DNA of 64,000 nt from Chrysomallon squamiferum. Its lineage: Eukaryota; Mollusca; Gastropoda; Neomphalida; Peltospiridae. Under the pieces are notes generated by a model. It had not been told where the DNA came from, ran no database searches, and saw nothing but the letters and a program-made list of their open reading frames with translations. The translations under genes and the position numbers were made by a program. Location of the stretch: assembly GCA_012295275.1 (NCBI GenBank), contig CM022671.1:30724750-30788749 (forward strand). Reading direction: 5' to 3'. Numbering within the stretch: position 1 is the first letter of the stretch; each line of letters starts with the position of its first letter. Of this stretch, positions 1-11,658 are shown piece by piece.

Positions 1-240
1 TTTCGTTTCTCTTTTCACTTAGACTAAAACCGATGCCGAATTCTTGCCTGACTCCGCCTGTAATAAACTTAACGTAAGCACCGTCTTAATGTTTATTGGC
101 GTCTTTTCATAACCAAAGCCATGACTCAACTTTCATTTCGTGGTGGTCTAAAAACCTCACTTAGTGTCGAGTACGCAGATGGGTTCTGCCCGGTGAAGCG
201 GAATCAGAATCGTTTTAGTTTCCAGAATTCGACTCTGTTA
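1..240. repeat. Diverged dispersed repeat, copy 1
   Basis: About 240 bases that align with 948-1190 in the same orientation. Shared blocks include CGTGGTGGTC, GGCGTCTTTT followed by ATAACCA, and CATGACTCA followed by CTTTC. The copies differ by many substitutions and small indels, so the duplication is old. Copy 1 runs into the left edge and may be truncated there. On the minus strand its best frame carries several stops. It could be a SINE-like element or a decayed exon; I do not recognise the family. Confidence 0.55.
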
Positions 241-334
241 AGTAATAGCTGCTGATGCTAACAGACACAGAAAGAGAGAGAGTGAACGGTGTTCTGTTCA
301 AGCACCGAGTGAGTTACTGGGTGGTAGCATGTAT

Positions 335-422
<88 letters not shown>

Positions 423-640
423 GAGGAGAAAGAAAGAAAGTCAGAGAGAGAGGAATGTGCTGGAGGAAAGACAGAGGAACACACAGAAAAAAGAAATAAA
501 ACAACAGATAGTGGAAGCATGCGAGAAAGAGTGCGGGACAGACACAGACTGATAAACAGACACAAAGACAGCTGGACAGACAGACAGACAGACATACAGA
601 TAGACAAAAAGAAAAAGAGAGATGGGGCAGTCCCATAAAT
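335..640. repeat. (GA)n microsatellite with purine-rich flank
   Basis: About 80 bases of almost uninterrupted GA, followed by a degenerate purine-rich stretch with GAAA and ACAG runs to about 610. Long open frames here on both strands (Glu-Arg or Ser-Leu repeats) are translations of the repeat and not genes. Confidence 0.9.
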
Positions 641-947
641 CAAACTGCACACCACTTTAATAACTAATATCAGATACATACTTAATATGTAGGTAAATAT
701 TTTAAAATTAAAAGGAAACATCAATAAATAGAATCATTAAATTATCCATAAAAGTGTCGTTTTATTCGTCTAATAACAATTTTCTTTTACTAATCGAATC
801 ACTTTCGTCATAAAGAAGATCACATTTAGATAGAAAAATTGAATTAATTATTATCAATTATCAGCTGCATTACAAAATTCCTTTCAATTATTTTGCTATA
901 AAAACAAAATTGTTGTTGGTTTTTTTTTTTTTTTTATTATTATTTTT

Positions 948-1190
948 TTTTTTCGATTCTCTTTTTCACGCGGACTAAAACAAATGCCAACCTCTTGCGT
1001 GACTCTGCCAGCATTAATCTGAACATAAACTTGATCGTCGTGGTTACTGGCGTCTTTTGATAACCAGATCCATGACTCAGCTTTCCATTCCGTGGTGGTC
1101 CGCAGTCCCTCTCGGTGAGCGAGCTGCGGCGAGGGTCTGGTTTGACGAAGCGGAGAATGCGAGATCGCGTTCGTTTCGGTTTCACAGAAT
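948..1190. repeat. Diverged dispersed repeat, copy 2
   Basis: Homologue of 1-240 (see there). On the minus strand this copy has an ATG-less open frame of about 80 codons containing the stretch ESWIWLSKDASN. The matching stretch in copy 1 begins ESWLWL and then hits a stop. The right part shares GAAGCGGA and a TTTC-CAGAAT block with copy 1. No splice signals convincingly flank the open frame. Confidence 0.55.
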
Positions 1191-2549
1191 CACTTCATCT
1201 CATCACGTCATATTATTCAGAGGATGAAGCATTGGGTAATAAAGTAGTGATGAAGGGATTTTTTTTTTTTTTTTTTATCTGATAAGAATGTGAAAGACTA
1301 GAAATTATTTGAGGGTATAAAACAGATAAAAAAGATTAAAAAAAAAAAAAATAAAAAATAAAATATAGGAAGAAATGAAAACTGCTCTGAAATTAAAAAC
1401 AGATGGATGTAAATTGTTTCACTTTATGATCTGCCGGGGTGCGTACAACGAAACGAATAAAATAAGCGTCGTTATATTTTGTGTATCTCTTCCTTTTAGA
1501 ATAATTTCTTATCTTTTCAAGTGTTTTTGAAACGCCAGTGATAAGCCTTTTGGAAAGGCCATGCCAGACGTGAATATTAGCTAATATAAAAGAGATGTAA
1601 GGAGTTAAGTAACACAACTGAAAACTGATACATTTATCTCTTTATCTGTGCGTCTACCTATCTATACTAGCTTTCCATATATCTATCTAATTCACACATT
1701 AATATGTTCATTCATTATTTCATTCATTAAAACATTTTTTTTTTACATCTATCCAGTAAGCTTTTGTACCAGTTTTCAGACAAACGTTTCCAAGCATCTT
1801 CAGCAGTTTTAAAAGACATATACAATTTTTTTAAAAACACATCTGATACTTTAAATATCATTATGATCGTTAAAGTGAAAGTAAAACGTTTGCCAGTTCG
1901 ACTTGCCTCTTACTTATAAAGCAATTTCACGCGTTTTAAAATTTTACACACAAATAAATCAGCAAAATCTGTTTTAATTTCCTCCGTCTTACCGGAGGCC
2001 ACCGCAGTAACGTGACCAAAGGTATAACTAATAACGTCTCAAGAACTCTTTCGTAAAAACGATTTCCTCTTTTGAAGAGCTTTCAGAAGCAGACGGTAAT
2101 CAAACTGAAGTGTCAGGGGTGGGTCGGGAATTTCAGAAAAAAAAAGAAGGAAGCAACCGTTATTACGATGGATATAACTTTCAAGATGAAACGAGTTTAA
2201 TTAAAGAGAAGAAGAAGAAGAAGAAAAAATGAGCGGGTTAAAAAAAAGAAGAATAATTAAAATGGGGGAGGGGATGCACTAAGTTCACACCCCTCTGTGT
2301 CCTTCCTTGAATGTTTTTTTTTGTTTGTTCTTAATTTAACTGAATGATTTCAAGGGGCTGTTTCTGTTTAGATATTAAATTTTCCTACGTTTCAGCAGGA
2401 TTGGAAGAAGCTTCTCAAGATGAGAAAAACACTTTTCTGGAAAGTCAAAGTAAATAATGAACTACTACACTGCAGAGTAATTGAAGTTTACGCCTAAGGC
2501 TGCGAGTCTTCCATAATGACCAATTTTAAGAGATTAAGAGACTTACTGA
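1191..2549. other. Intergenic, no gene seen
   Basis: AT-rich sequence with poly-T (about 1260-1277) and poly-A (1337-1360) runs and a short GAA-rich stretch near 2206-2250. No coding frame, RNA gene or clear element. Confidence 0.5.
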
Positions 2550-3250
2550 GCATGAAAAGTAAGTTAGTTTAGATATCGTAAGAAAAACTGATTGTCTGTT
2601 AGTTTAGTTATAGAAAGGAAATATTAAGATTAAGATTACTGATGGGTATAATTAAGTTTGTTTAGAGTAGTGGAATTTTCTTTTAATAATTCTGTGTTAT
2701 AGTATAGGCTAGTTTTCTCGGTAACAGCTAACTTTTAAACGAATTAACTAACTGATCGTTGATTAAAATAGCTTTGTGTCTTTATGTCTTAATAGACATT
2801 TTTTCAACGAAATCTTCTATAAAAATGATTGTACTACGTTAAAAAGTTACTTTAGACTGCAAAAAGAACTGGAATAGCTATATACTTAAGTGTTGTTGTT
2901 TTTTGTTGTTTTTTATAACTGCAGTATTCTGATTAACTAACTAAACAAATAAGCAAATGGTAATGTAATATCATTGGTACATCAGCGGGAAACGGTTCTG
3001 GAATTTCTTCTTGATAGTTCTTATATTTAACTGATTGCACGGCATGTTGAAGTTATTTTAGAGATTGGAAACATGCGAGTCGTAATAAGAAAACCAGATT
3101 TCTTTATAAAAAACTGACTGGATAACTAACTAACTGTCTTTTCGAATCGGTTGAAAAATGTTAACGTAATGTTCTCTAAAGTATCACTAGAAAACACTGA
3201 TTAAATTTCTATTGTAAAATATCAGTACAAGTCAGTGTGATATTTCTATC
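2550..3250. repeat. Possible highly degenerate tandem array (~150-190 bp period)
   Basis: Similar words recur at roughly even spacing: AACTGATTG near 2586, AACTAACTGATCG near 2744, GATTAACTAACTAA near 2931 and GATAACTAACTAACTG near 3121. Around 2955-3005 and 3155-3215 two longer stretches (AATGGTAATGTAAT, AATGTTAACGTAAT) also look related. Divergence is high, so this is tentative. Confidence 0.3.
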
Positions 3251-4420
3251 AGAGACTCGTCCGAAAAAATATGGTACATTTTTCCCATTATTATAAAATA
3301 TATCTTATATGCACGCATCTTCCTAATGATGAAAATATTGTTACATGTTCTATAATAAGGCGCGGGCATCGGTTAGATTGGGAAATAGAGCAATCGGGCA
3401 TAATGATACGATCTGAACTTGCGACGTCTTTGTTTCAACCACTGTTTAAAACAATACGTATACCACCGTCAGCTGAACTTGTTGTTTGTTTAGTTGTATT
3501 AATCTGTTATTATTTACAAACAAAACACAGTGCAGTGTGTGTTAACATTAGTCTCAACGTGTTTTTACCGAGTCCTTCACTTGAGGTTGTACAGAGTTTT
3601 ACACGTTTTTCACGCTCAAGCGTCAATTATATTCATCCATTACTGAGCGCTGGTTGCTGATAACATTAACATCCATCACACTGCTGTGTGTATTAAATTA
3701 TCAACGTTTTATCTTTCAACAGTTTCACCCTTAACAATGTATTCTACAGATTGTACCATGCTTCTGAAATTCATAGCAAAAACAAAACTTTCAACCCCCC
3801 AAAAAAACAACAAAAACACAAAACAAAAAAGGCAACAACAAAAACAAGTTTAGCGATCTCAAATACAAATTGGTGATAAAACTTGAAAACGTTGATTAAA
3901 TTTTTATCGTTGGTGATATTAGGTGTTTATTATATAACTTTATAATCTTCACAGAAAGAAAAAAATGTTACATATTTTAACTAGAATCAGGAAACGTTTA
4001 ATGTGCACATCGTCACAGTAATTAAGGCATGAATCCTGATGGTTTGATGAACCCATGAGCACTTTCTTGAATTGGAAAAAGTCCCTGGTGACCTAATAGC
4101 ACTCAGATGCAGTCGATGCACTGAACTGAAACCACGTTACGCCTTATTATGCAGAGATTATAATTATTATATTTTCAATAGCGTCAACAGATGCTTTACG
4201 CTTCGAAATGGGAACGCGAATATTTTCCTCTTCATCAACTGTTTAACAGATTATAATGCCAGCTGACGAACGCGATACATCGATAAGTAAATATATACGT
4301 TTTACGACTGTACCGGAGACTTACGTTTGACGTAAACTAAACAAGCATCAGCCTAACTACTTTACAGTCTTAAGGGGGCCGAATTCTCGTGTCGCAAAAA
4401 GTCATTCTCTGTAACCTCGT
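3251..4420. other. Intergenic, no supported gene
   Basis: Holds a 129-codon plus-strand open frame (3271-3660) with no recognisable domain, low-complexity A/C runs near 3790-3850 and nothing else clear. I do not treat the frame as a gene. Confidence 0.4.
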
Positions 4421-4502
4421 GTTGGGTCGACTGAAATTTCCCGAGGTTTAAAGTCTTGCCAGTATGGCGGCAGTTAATACTTAGAAAGAAAGGGCTTGCT
4501 AT
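4421..4502. repeat. Dispersed repeat pair, copy 1
   Basis: Aligns with 7889-7971 in the same orientation. Common words are GTTGGGTC, CTGAA plus a T/C run, TAAAGT and AGTTAATACTTAG (GGTTAATACTTAG in the other copy). Old and diverged; family unknown. Confidence 0.5.
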
Positions 4503-4700
4503 AAAACTTACATTGTTCAGAAACACAAAGTCTTAATTATTATCTGTGATAATGTAAACGCCATTATACTTCTGTATGTTGCATGTGAAAACAGACATCG
4601 TACCTCAATGATTTCGAGAAGGAAGACGATATCAAAGAGTGTAAATGAACTGTGATCCAGAGTATACTATTTCAGTTATAGTCTTTAATGTGTAAGAGAG

Positions 4701-4905
4701 ATGGTAGCCCTAATCACAACAATAACAGTGGAAATAAAAGGAGTCTGTCTCTTACTGTCAGAATCATTTAGGTTTCAGTCAGTCATAGTTTTTGCATGTA
4801 CAAGTGTTGGTAGCCATGATTACAACAATAATATTGTAAATGAGTTTAACTCTTACTGTTGGCGTAATTCGGTTCTTGTTTCAAAACTATATATTACAAA
4901 AACTA
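4701..4905. repeat. ~106-bp degenerate tandem duplication
   Basis: TGGTAGCC...ACAACAATAA at 4702 recurs at 4808, and CTCTTACTGT at about 4750 recurs at about 4851, giving two units of about 101-106 bases with substitutions and small indels. Short open frames across it are not convincing genes. Confidence 0.5.
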
Positions 4906-6873
4906 TTACTATAAGATGCGATATATTAAAACACACATTATAATATTATATATATCATTACACACTACTGTATTTTATAACAGATCAAATAATTACAAAT
5001 ACTCGAGTTAAATGCTGCAGCCATTAAGCAACGTTTTAACGTTGATCTATGTATATTTGAACAGTATTAAAAGCCCAGAAGCGCGGCCAGACACAGTAAG
5101 TCGATAGAAGGTATTAAACCTTCGCGATTCTCAAAAGGCGATAACTCGTTACTTTTACGTATTACAAGTGTCAACAAGAGAAGTTTATCACATTTAAAGA
5201 TTAGCTCATGTTGACAGAAGGTCACTGGGGAAACGATACGCTTATCTTCGTTAGATAATTTTCTGCGGATATTTAATCCAGTCGATAGTGCAATGTGCAT
5301 TAAATCAGCTACTTTTCGTTATCTATAGGTAAAAGCATTTATTGCTGTTTCAATCCGATGTATTAACTCGGTAAGTAAATGCTTTTATTATTCCAAATAT
5401 TTTTATTAAATATGTGTTAACTATGTATAATAATACACACAGATTTGCTTACTTTTAATTAACGGTTTGTGGATGTATTTACTGTCTTTTGTCCAATTCG
5501 TATTACGGTTGCATTGTCAAGCATACTTTCGTTTAACTGTCAGCAGAGAAATATTTGTTCTCTTCTTCCTGTTAATATGAAATGTCTCTTGCGGTGAACA
5601 CAAACTGAAGTGGATTTCATCTGAAGAACTGGCAGAATTACCAAATGTTTGACATCCAGTATCTGATGACTACAGATTAACGTTTTAGTAATACGACATC
5701 GATTTTGTGTTGATAATTATGAACTGGAGCAGAGACAGTTAGATTAATATTTTCAACTTGGAGAATTATTTAATTTTTTTTATTTTATAAGTAAAAATTA
5801 AGATTTGTGTTATACATAGGTCTAATAGAAATACATTTGTAGGGATAACACGAGAGACACGGATTGTTAAATTGGAATGAACGAAAAAGCGGGTCAAAAT
5901 TTTTCTTATTGATAAAATAATTAGTAGCGATAATAGTTATAGTTGTAGTTGTAGTCGTAGTAGTAGTAGACGTAGCCGTCGTAGTGTAGTTACAACAGCA
6001 GCATAATCATCAAAAACAGAACTAGTAGTATAGTTTTATTATTATTTTTCGGTTATTTTATTCTGAAAAAAAGACCACCTATCATTTTCAAATAGTAAAG
6101 ATAAAAATCCCGACAACAATAACAACAACACCACCAAAATAACAATACTATCCAGGAGAAAAACAACAATAAAAACACCAAGAAAAAAAATCCCCACAGG
6201 AAATAACGTCAGCACTACATTAGGCCACGTCAGTTGTTAAGCTGCTTATTTAAATATTTAAACTTAACAGTGAATGATGATTCACTTAAAAAGAAAAATA
6301 GCTTCGTACATTGTCAGTCGTTGACAAATTTACTCACAGTTAAACACACCAGGAGCCGTTCCCAAGGGCGGGTCTAGACGTGTTTGGGGGGGGAGAGGGT
6401 GTCTCAACAGGCAGATATATCGAAGAGATATCTATATTTACACTACTGAAATTCGGCTGATACTGTCCGTATTGTAAACTGGTATTGGAGAGAATGTTTT
6501 CAGTGCACGTTTTGGTAGGATTAGTTAGAGGTTTCGCAGGAAGTGGTACTGAAGCCCCACGGGCGACCACTCTGCGCCAGCGCGTCACGTGTAGGTTTTA
6601 TCTGAATCATCTTTACGTCGTTCCTTTGTTGGCGTCTGTTTGAGCAGACGGCGTCGTGTCTGTTGTTGACAAATCGATAAGTCATCCATCACACGCAAAC
6701 TGGCGCTTTGCTCACCTGCAGGCATCCACCTGGCTCTTAGCGCTTGATTAAACGTCTCTGTCTGTTCTGTTGTGTTGTGTGAGAGAGAGTGTTTTTGTGT
6801 GTGTGACTGTTCGTGTTTGAGAGAGAACAGAGAGAATGAGCTGGGAGAGATAGGATTTCCTTAAACGACTGTA
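4906..6873. other. Intergenic, no gene seen
   Basis: AT-rich, with a GTA/GTC-type trinucleotide patch near 5930-5990 and A/C-rich runs near 6110-6195. The stretch 6340-6740 is noticeably more GC-rich and complex, but no exon with splice sites or domain similarity was found in it. Confidence 0.45.
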
Positions 6874-7233
6874 ATTTGTGTTGAGAATAAAATAAAAAAA
6901 AATGTCTGATATCCGATATGCTAGGACAAAAAAAAAAAAATATATATATTTACATTGAAACAAAACATTAAATAATAATAAAAACAACAACAGAAACAAC
7001 AACAACAACAACGACAATATAAATATTAATATTAATATTGATACTAATATTATTTGTGTTGAGAACAAAAAAAAATGTCTGATATCCGATATGCTATGAC
7101 AAAAATATATATATATATATTTACATTGAAACAAAACATTAAAGAATAATAATAACAACAACAACAGCAGCAACAACAACAACAACGACAATATAAATAT
7201 TAATATTAATATTAATATTGATACTAATATTAT
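6874..7233. repeat. 178-bp near-identical tandem duplication
   Basis: Two adjacent units begin ATTTGTGTTGAGAA at 6874 and 7052. Each then contains ATGTCTGATATCCGATATGC, a TA run, ACATTGAAACAAAACATTAA, an AAC-rich stretch, GACAATATAAATATTAATA and GATACTAATATTATT. The units differ mainly in microsatellite lengths, so the duplication looks recent compared with other repeats here. Confidence 0.85.
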
Positions 7234-7888
7234 TCTTGTTCTTGTTCTTCTTCTTATTATTATTACATCATAAGATCATATTATCAGACACATAATAAAA
7301 ATATTATCTTTTCCGCATCGTCACTTTCTCTTAATAACGAAACATCTCACTCCAGAGGGTCAACGACTATCACGCCCTTGATGAATTGAAAATCTATTTC
7401 CATTAGGAAAAACGGAGTAATTTAATAACCCGTGCTTAATGATAAAGCAAAGAACCAGATGGAAGACTGGCGTTTTGGTCCCCATCTATCATTGCCATCG
7501 CGGCCTCGTTCTGATACCATATCCTGACAAGAAAGATCAGTCTAGCCAAAGCAAACGCTGATAAAGTATCGGTTTTGTTTGGTTTTACAGTAATTAAAGT
7601 GTAAAGATAACCAGCAAACAACGACATTTTCAACCATTCTTTTTTTTTTTTTTTTTTTTAATATATCTTATGTTCCTCTTCATTATTAATATTTGTTGTT
7701 TTCAAAAGTGTTGATATATAAATACTATTTTGTTAATAGATAAATATACAGCAAAATTTACCAATTTGAAACCAGTTTAAATTATCGAATTTATTGCTAA
7801 TCACCTCCCATTACCTAATAGACAACAGTTTAGCTACGCTGACTAGAATATGACTGACTACCGGGACCAAGTTCTGTTATTATTGTTT

Positions 7889-7971
7889 GTTGGGTCCGCT
7901 GAAGTTTTTCCCAAAGCATAAAGTTTCACAGTCTGATAGAGGTTAATACTTAGCAAACAGAGGTGCTGCAA
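7889..7971. repeat. Dispersed repeat pair, copy 2
   Basis: Partner of 4421-4502; see that entry for the shared words. The copies are about 3.4 kb apart. Confidence 0.5.
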
Positions 7972-8959
7972 GGCATTATTTTTAAAGAGCGGGAAATCGA
8001 AGGATCAAATCTCGTCAGTGTCTCCACTAGTACACATTTAGTTAGTTATTATTTTATCCAAGGCCGTTCATATCAGTATTTAAAGTAGATACAAAATACT
8101 TCTTGTTACTATTGCTACTACTACTACTACTACTACTACGACTACTACTCTGTGGAGTTATCGGGTTTCCTCCTTACATCGTATCATTACAGAATTACAT
8201 GACGAATACCAAACGTAATAATTCTTAATTTAAAATACGCTAACCTGTCTTCAAAGAAGTTTAAAAATCGGTTACTGTAACAATATGTGTAACAGTAGAT
8301 TTCAAAATAATATAAATATAAAGGGAAACAATATAAAATTTAAGAAAAAGAAAATTAAAAGGTAATTTGAAAATCAATATCCAGTGAGAATGGTGATCCA
8401 TGTTTTGATAATTACAAGATTAAATTATAAATGTAAAATTTATGCTTTTAAAATCTCTGGTACCAATACTCCACTCACAGAGCCGTGAAATATTTCATTT
8501 TAATCCTTTTCAACGGGTGCAATATCAAATTTTACCCTGCGATATAATTATATTAATTTTTCAGGATTTTTATGATTAATGGCTGATAAGGTTAAAAAAC
8601 ACAGCTTTTAATCGGCACATGCGAAATGCTTTTCTTTGTTTCTTTAATGCCACCGATATCACTGAAAATCTAGCCTCCTAAACGAAACAAGTAAAAACAA
8701 AGCTAATAAATAAAAGAAAAGGGGATAGATTCTATGACCAGCGTGAAGGCCAGCTGTTGTTCTCGTTTTTGAAATGGTAATTAGGTCGAGTTGTGGATAG
8801 GACAAACAAAAGGATAAACTAGTTGAAAATGTTTTTATGTATCCATGCATTTTGATCAGTCGTTGTTTTAAGTTAATGGAATGGTCGCTTGTTGAAATTA
8901 CCGATATTAATTTGTCACTGAAATTAACTAATTGTTTAGAAATGGTAAATGAGGACCTT

Positions 8960-9257
8960 AATGGATAATAATAATAATAATAATGATGATGAAGATGATG
9001 ATGATGATAAACTGCAATAATATGAATCTTGAACTAGTTTATATTATTCAACAGAAATGTAAAATTAAACATGTTTTCAGTTGTCCAGTTCCCTATACTT
9101 ACATATAATTATAAAAATTACTTCTACTACTACTGCTACTACTACTACTACTACTAATATTTGTGCTTCTACTACTGTAATTAGTACTATTATATTATTA
9201 CAATTGTCATTATTGCTGCTGTTAATATTACTAGTACAATTATTATTGTTATACTAT

Positions 9258-9289
<32 letters not shown>

Positions 9290-9330
9290 ATAATAATAAT
9301 AATAACAATAATAACAATAATAGTAATAAT
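8960..9330. repeat. Trinucleotide repeat cluster (AAT, GAT, CTA)
   Basis: AAT/GAT units at about 8966-9010, then CTA/CTG units at 9120-9165 and 9256-9288 running into AAT/AAC units to about 9325. The apparent Tyr-, Thr- or Leu-rich proteins are repeat translations. Confidence 0.85.
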
Positions 9331-9991
9331 TATAGAAGAAACTGAAAACCCATTACAAGCCTGTGTTCCCGATGTAAAAGTATAAACATATCAGAGTTCT
9401 CAATGAGTCATATCGCCAATCAATCAGAATTTCTTTTTCTACTCACAAAAATTCCCAATCAGCATGCACCACGTTACTTAGCCAATAGTGAAATCTGGGC
9501 AAACACTTGAATCATGTTCTTTAAGAACCTTGAAACCATTAAAAAACACACACTAATATTTTCGAAATTAAAAGAAGAAAATGAAATGGGCTAAAAATGT
9601 TTTCTTCTGAATAAAACTCACGGAATAATTATTTAAAAAAAAAAAAAAAAAAAAAAAAATTCCTTTTTCGTTTTTTTTTTTTTGCCTCACTGAACCTGTT
9701 GATTAGAAATGGCTTTTAAGGCAGTTTCCATTCTTAAATGGCGACAGTAAACCTCCGGCTTCGACATCTTGTCGAGAAATGTCCGCATTCTTTCTTTCAG
9801 AACGTCTGTTTTGTATTATTACGTGTTATGGATCCCTGGAGAATGGTTAGTTTGAATCGGCTCATAAAAAGTAACGTACGCCAGGAAATGTTGCCGGCTC
9901 GTCAAGGCTGTTCAGCGTTTCGAGTGTAGCCAGTCAGAAGCAGCTTAAGAACGAAGTGTTAGACTGAAACATTGAATCGATGAATGTTTAA

Positions 9992-10055
9992 CGACGACTG
10001 AAATCTTTTTGAAGTAGGTTATTCGACAACTGAAATCGTTTTGAAGTAGGTTATT
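9992..10055. repeat. ~31-bp direct repeat
   Basis: Two neighbouring units share ACTGAAATC, TTTTGAAGTAGGTTATTC. They directly precede the longer ~80-bp array and may be its first, divergent units. Confidence 0.65.
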
Positions 10056-10860
10056 CTTCGAATGATGAAACTCGGTGTTATATTTAACTATTATCTGTTA
10101 AATTTGGATGTCAGTTATGTGTTTACTCCTGTTTGACATATTTATTTCATATTTATTGTTATTTTTGTGACAGTATTACGTTTTCTTCTGATGATAAAAA
10201 TGAGAGGATTCCCGCTGTCGCGGTTTATTGAATATTAACTTGTTGTTTGGTGCCAGATTATGTGTTTATTTCTATACGATATATTTATTTATCGTTTTTC
10301 GGTGATAGTAATAATAATTATTATATTTTCTCATGACTGAATTAGAGGAAGCACGTTGTATTTAATATTAACTGTTGTTTGGTGACAATTACAAGTTTAT
10401 TTTTATAACTACGAAACGAAGGGAAAAAGCTGCTACGATATATTTAATATTACCAGTTATTTGATGTCAGTTTTATTTTATGTGAGTAATTTTAAAGGGA
10501 AACCTGTTGTCGTGATTTGCTTGATATCACTGGTTATACGAAAACAGTCAAATATTTTCTTGTATAATAAGAAACGAGAAAAAATCCTTGCCGTGACTCA
10601 TAATACAAGACCAGTGTCTCTTATATTTTGCTCTGAATAATTATGAAAGAAGACTTATTATAAGCCTGATTTATTTAATGTTACCAGTTATGTGGTGATA
10701 ATAACGATGTTTGGTTTCTATAATTATGAAACGAGAAGAAACCCGTTGCTACCACAGATTTAATGATTAATCATTATTTGGTGTCAGTTACATTTTTATG
10801 TGTATAATTATGAAGGGCTATCTGCTGTCGCCTCTCATCGACAACTCTTACTGGTTAGTT
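10050..10860. repeat. Degenerate ~80-bp minisatellite array
   Basis: About nine related units. A recurring core reads roughly ATAATTATGAAACGAGAAGA, then CCGTTGTCG-like, TTTAATATTA, CAGTTATTTGGTGTCAGTTA and TTTTTATGTG. Unit starts fall near 10050, 10188, 10328, 10404, 10485, 10564, 10636, 10717 and 10803. Later units are spaced 72-86 bases; the first two gaps are about 140 and may hold fused or decayed units. It has no open frame. Confidence 0.6.
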
Positions 10861-10864
10861 GTCT

Positions 10865-11604
10865 GTGATGTCTTATGTGTACCATCCCATAGACAGAAAG
10901 AAAGAAAGAAAAAAAAAAAACCGACAGCAGCAACAAACCAACCAAAAAACGGGATATAATCTAATGAATCCACTGAATTTAAAGAGATTCAACGACCTAT
11001 CAAACTCCAGCTCCGCATGTTTTTGTCTCTTAACATTCAAAGTTAAAAGAACAACATGGCTGCAGTATTCATTCAAGCTTTTCATCAAAAATACGCCAGA
11101 CAGCGTTTTGCTTTAAAACCAGCCGATAGAACTATGCCCTACAGAAAAAGAGAACAAATTTAATTAAATCAGACAGCAGCAGACTGTGGCAAAATTCTCC
11201 ATTTCCTGCTGTTCATGCAAAAATAATTTTCTCCGAGGATCAAAGAAAAGGTTTTATCTCTTCCACGTGCGCGTATGAATGCAGAAAGTATTTTGAAAGA
11301 TTTCTGAATAGCGGATTAACCGATGATGTCTCGAGAGCCGCACGTGATTCAGATTCCTAACAAAAGAGGTGAACATAATGAGAAGCTGAGGTTGATATCG
11401 AAAAGGTATTAATAAAGGTACTGATAAAGAAAAGCAAAGTAATAGAACAAGAGTATTGATTTGAAAGGTCGGATGGTGAACTTTCGAGACATAAATGTAA
11501 AATTAAAGCCAACATAAAATACATATTTAATAACAAACATAATACATACACACATACACACCCACACAGACACCTGTTTTATTATTATTATGATTGTGAT
11601 TGTG

Positions 11605-11658
<54 letters not shown>

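Noticed and set aside
298-724. Ser-Leu or Glu-Arg repeat proteins on both strands
   Set aside because: Pure translation of the (GA)n microsatellite and its flank. The same applies to the frames over the other GA/CT tracts in the window.
3271-3660. 129-codon plus-strand open frame
   Set aside because: No recognisable domain, no splice context and a composition like its surroundings; probably a chance frame.
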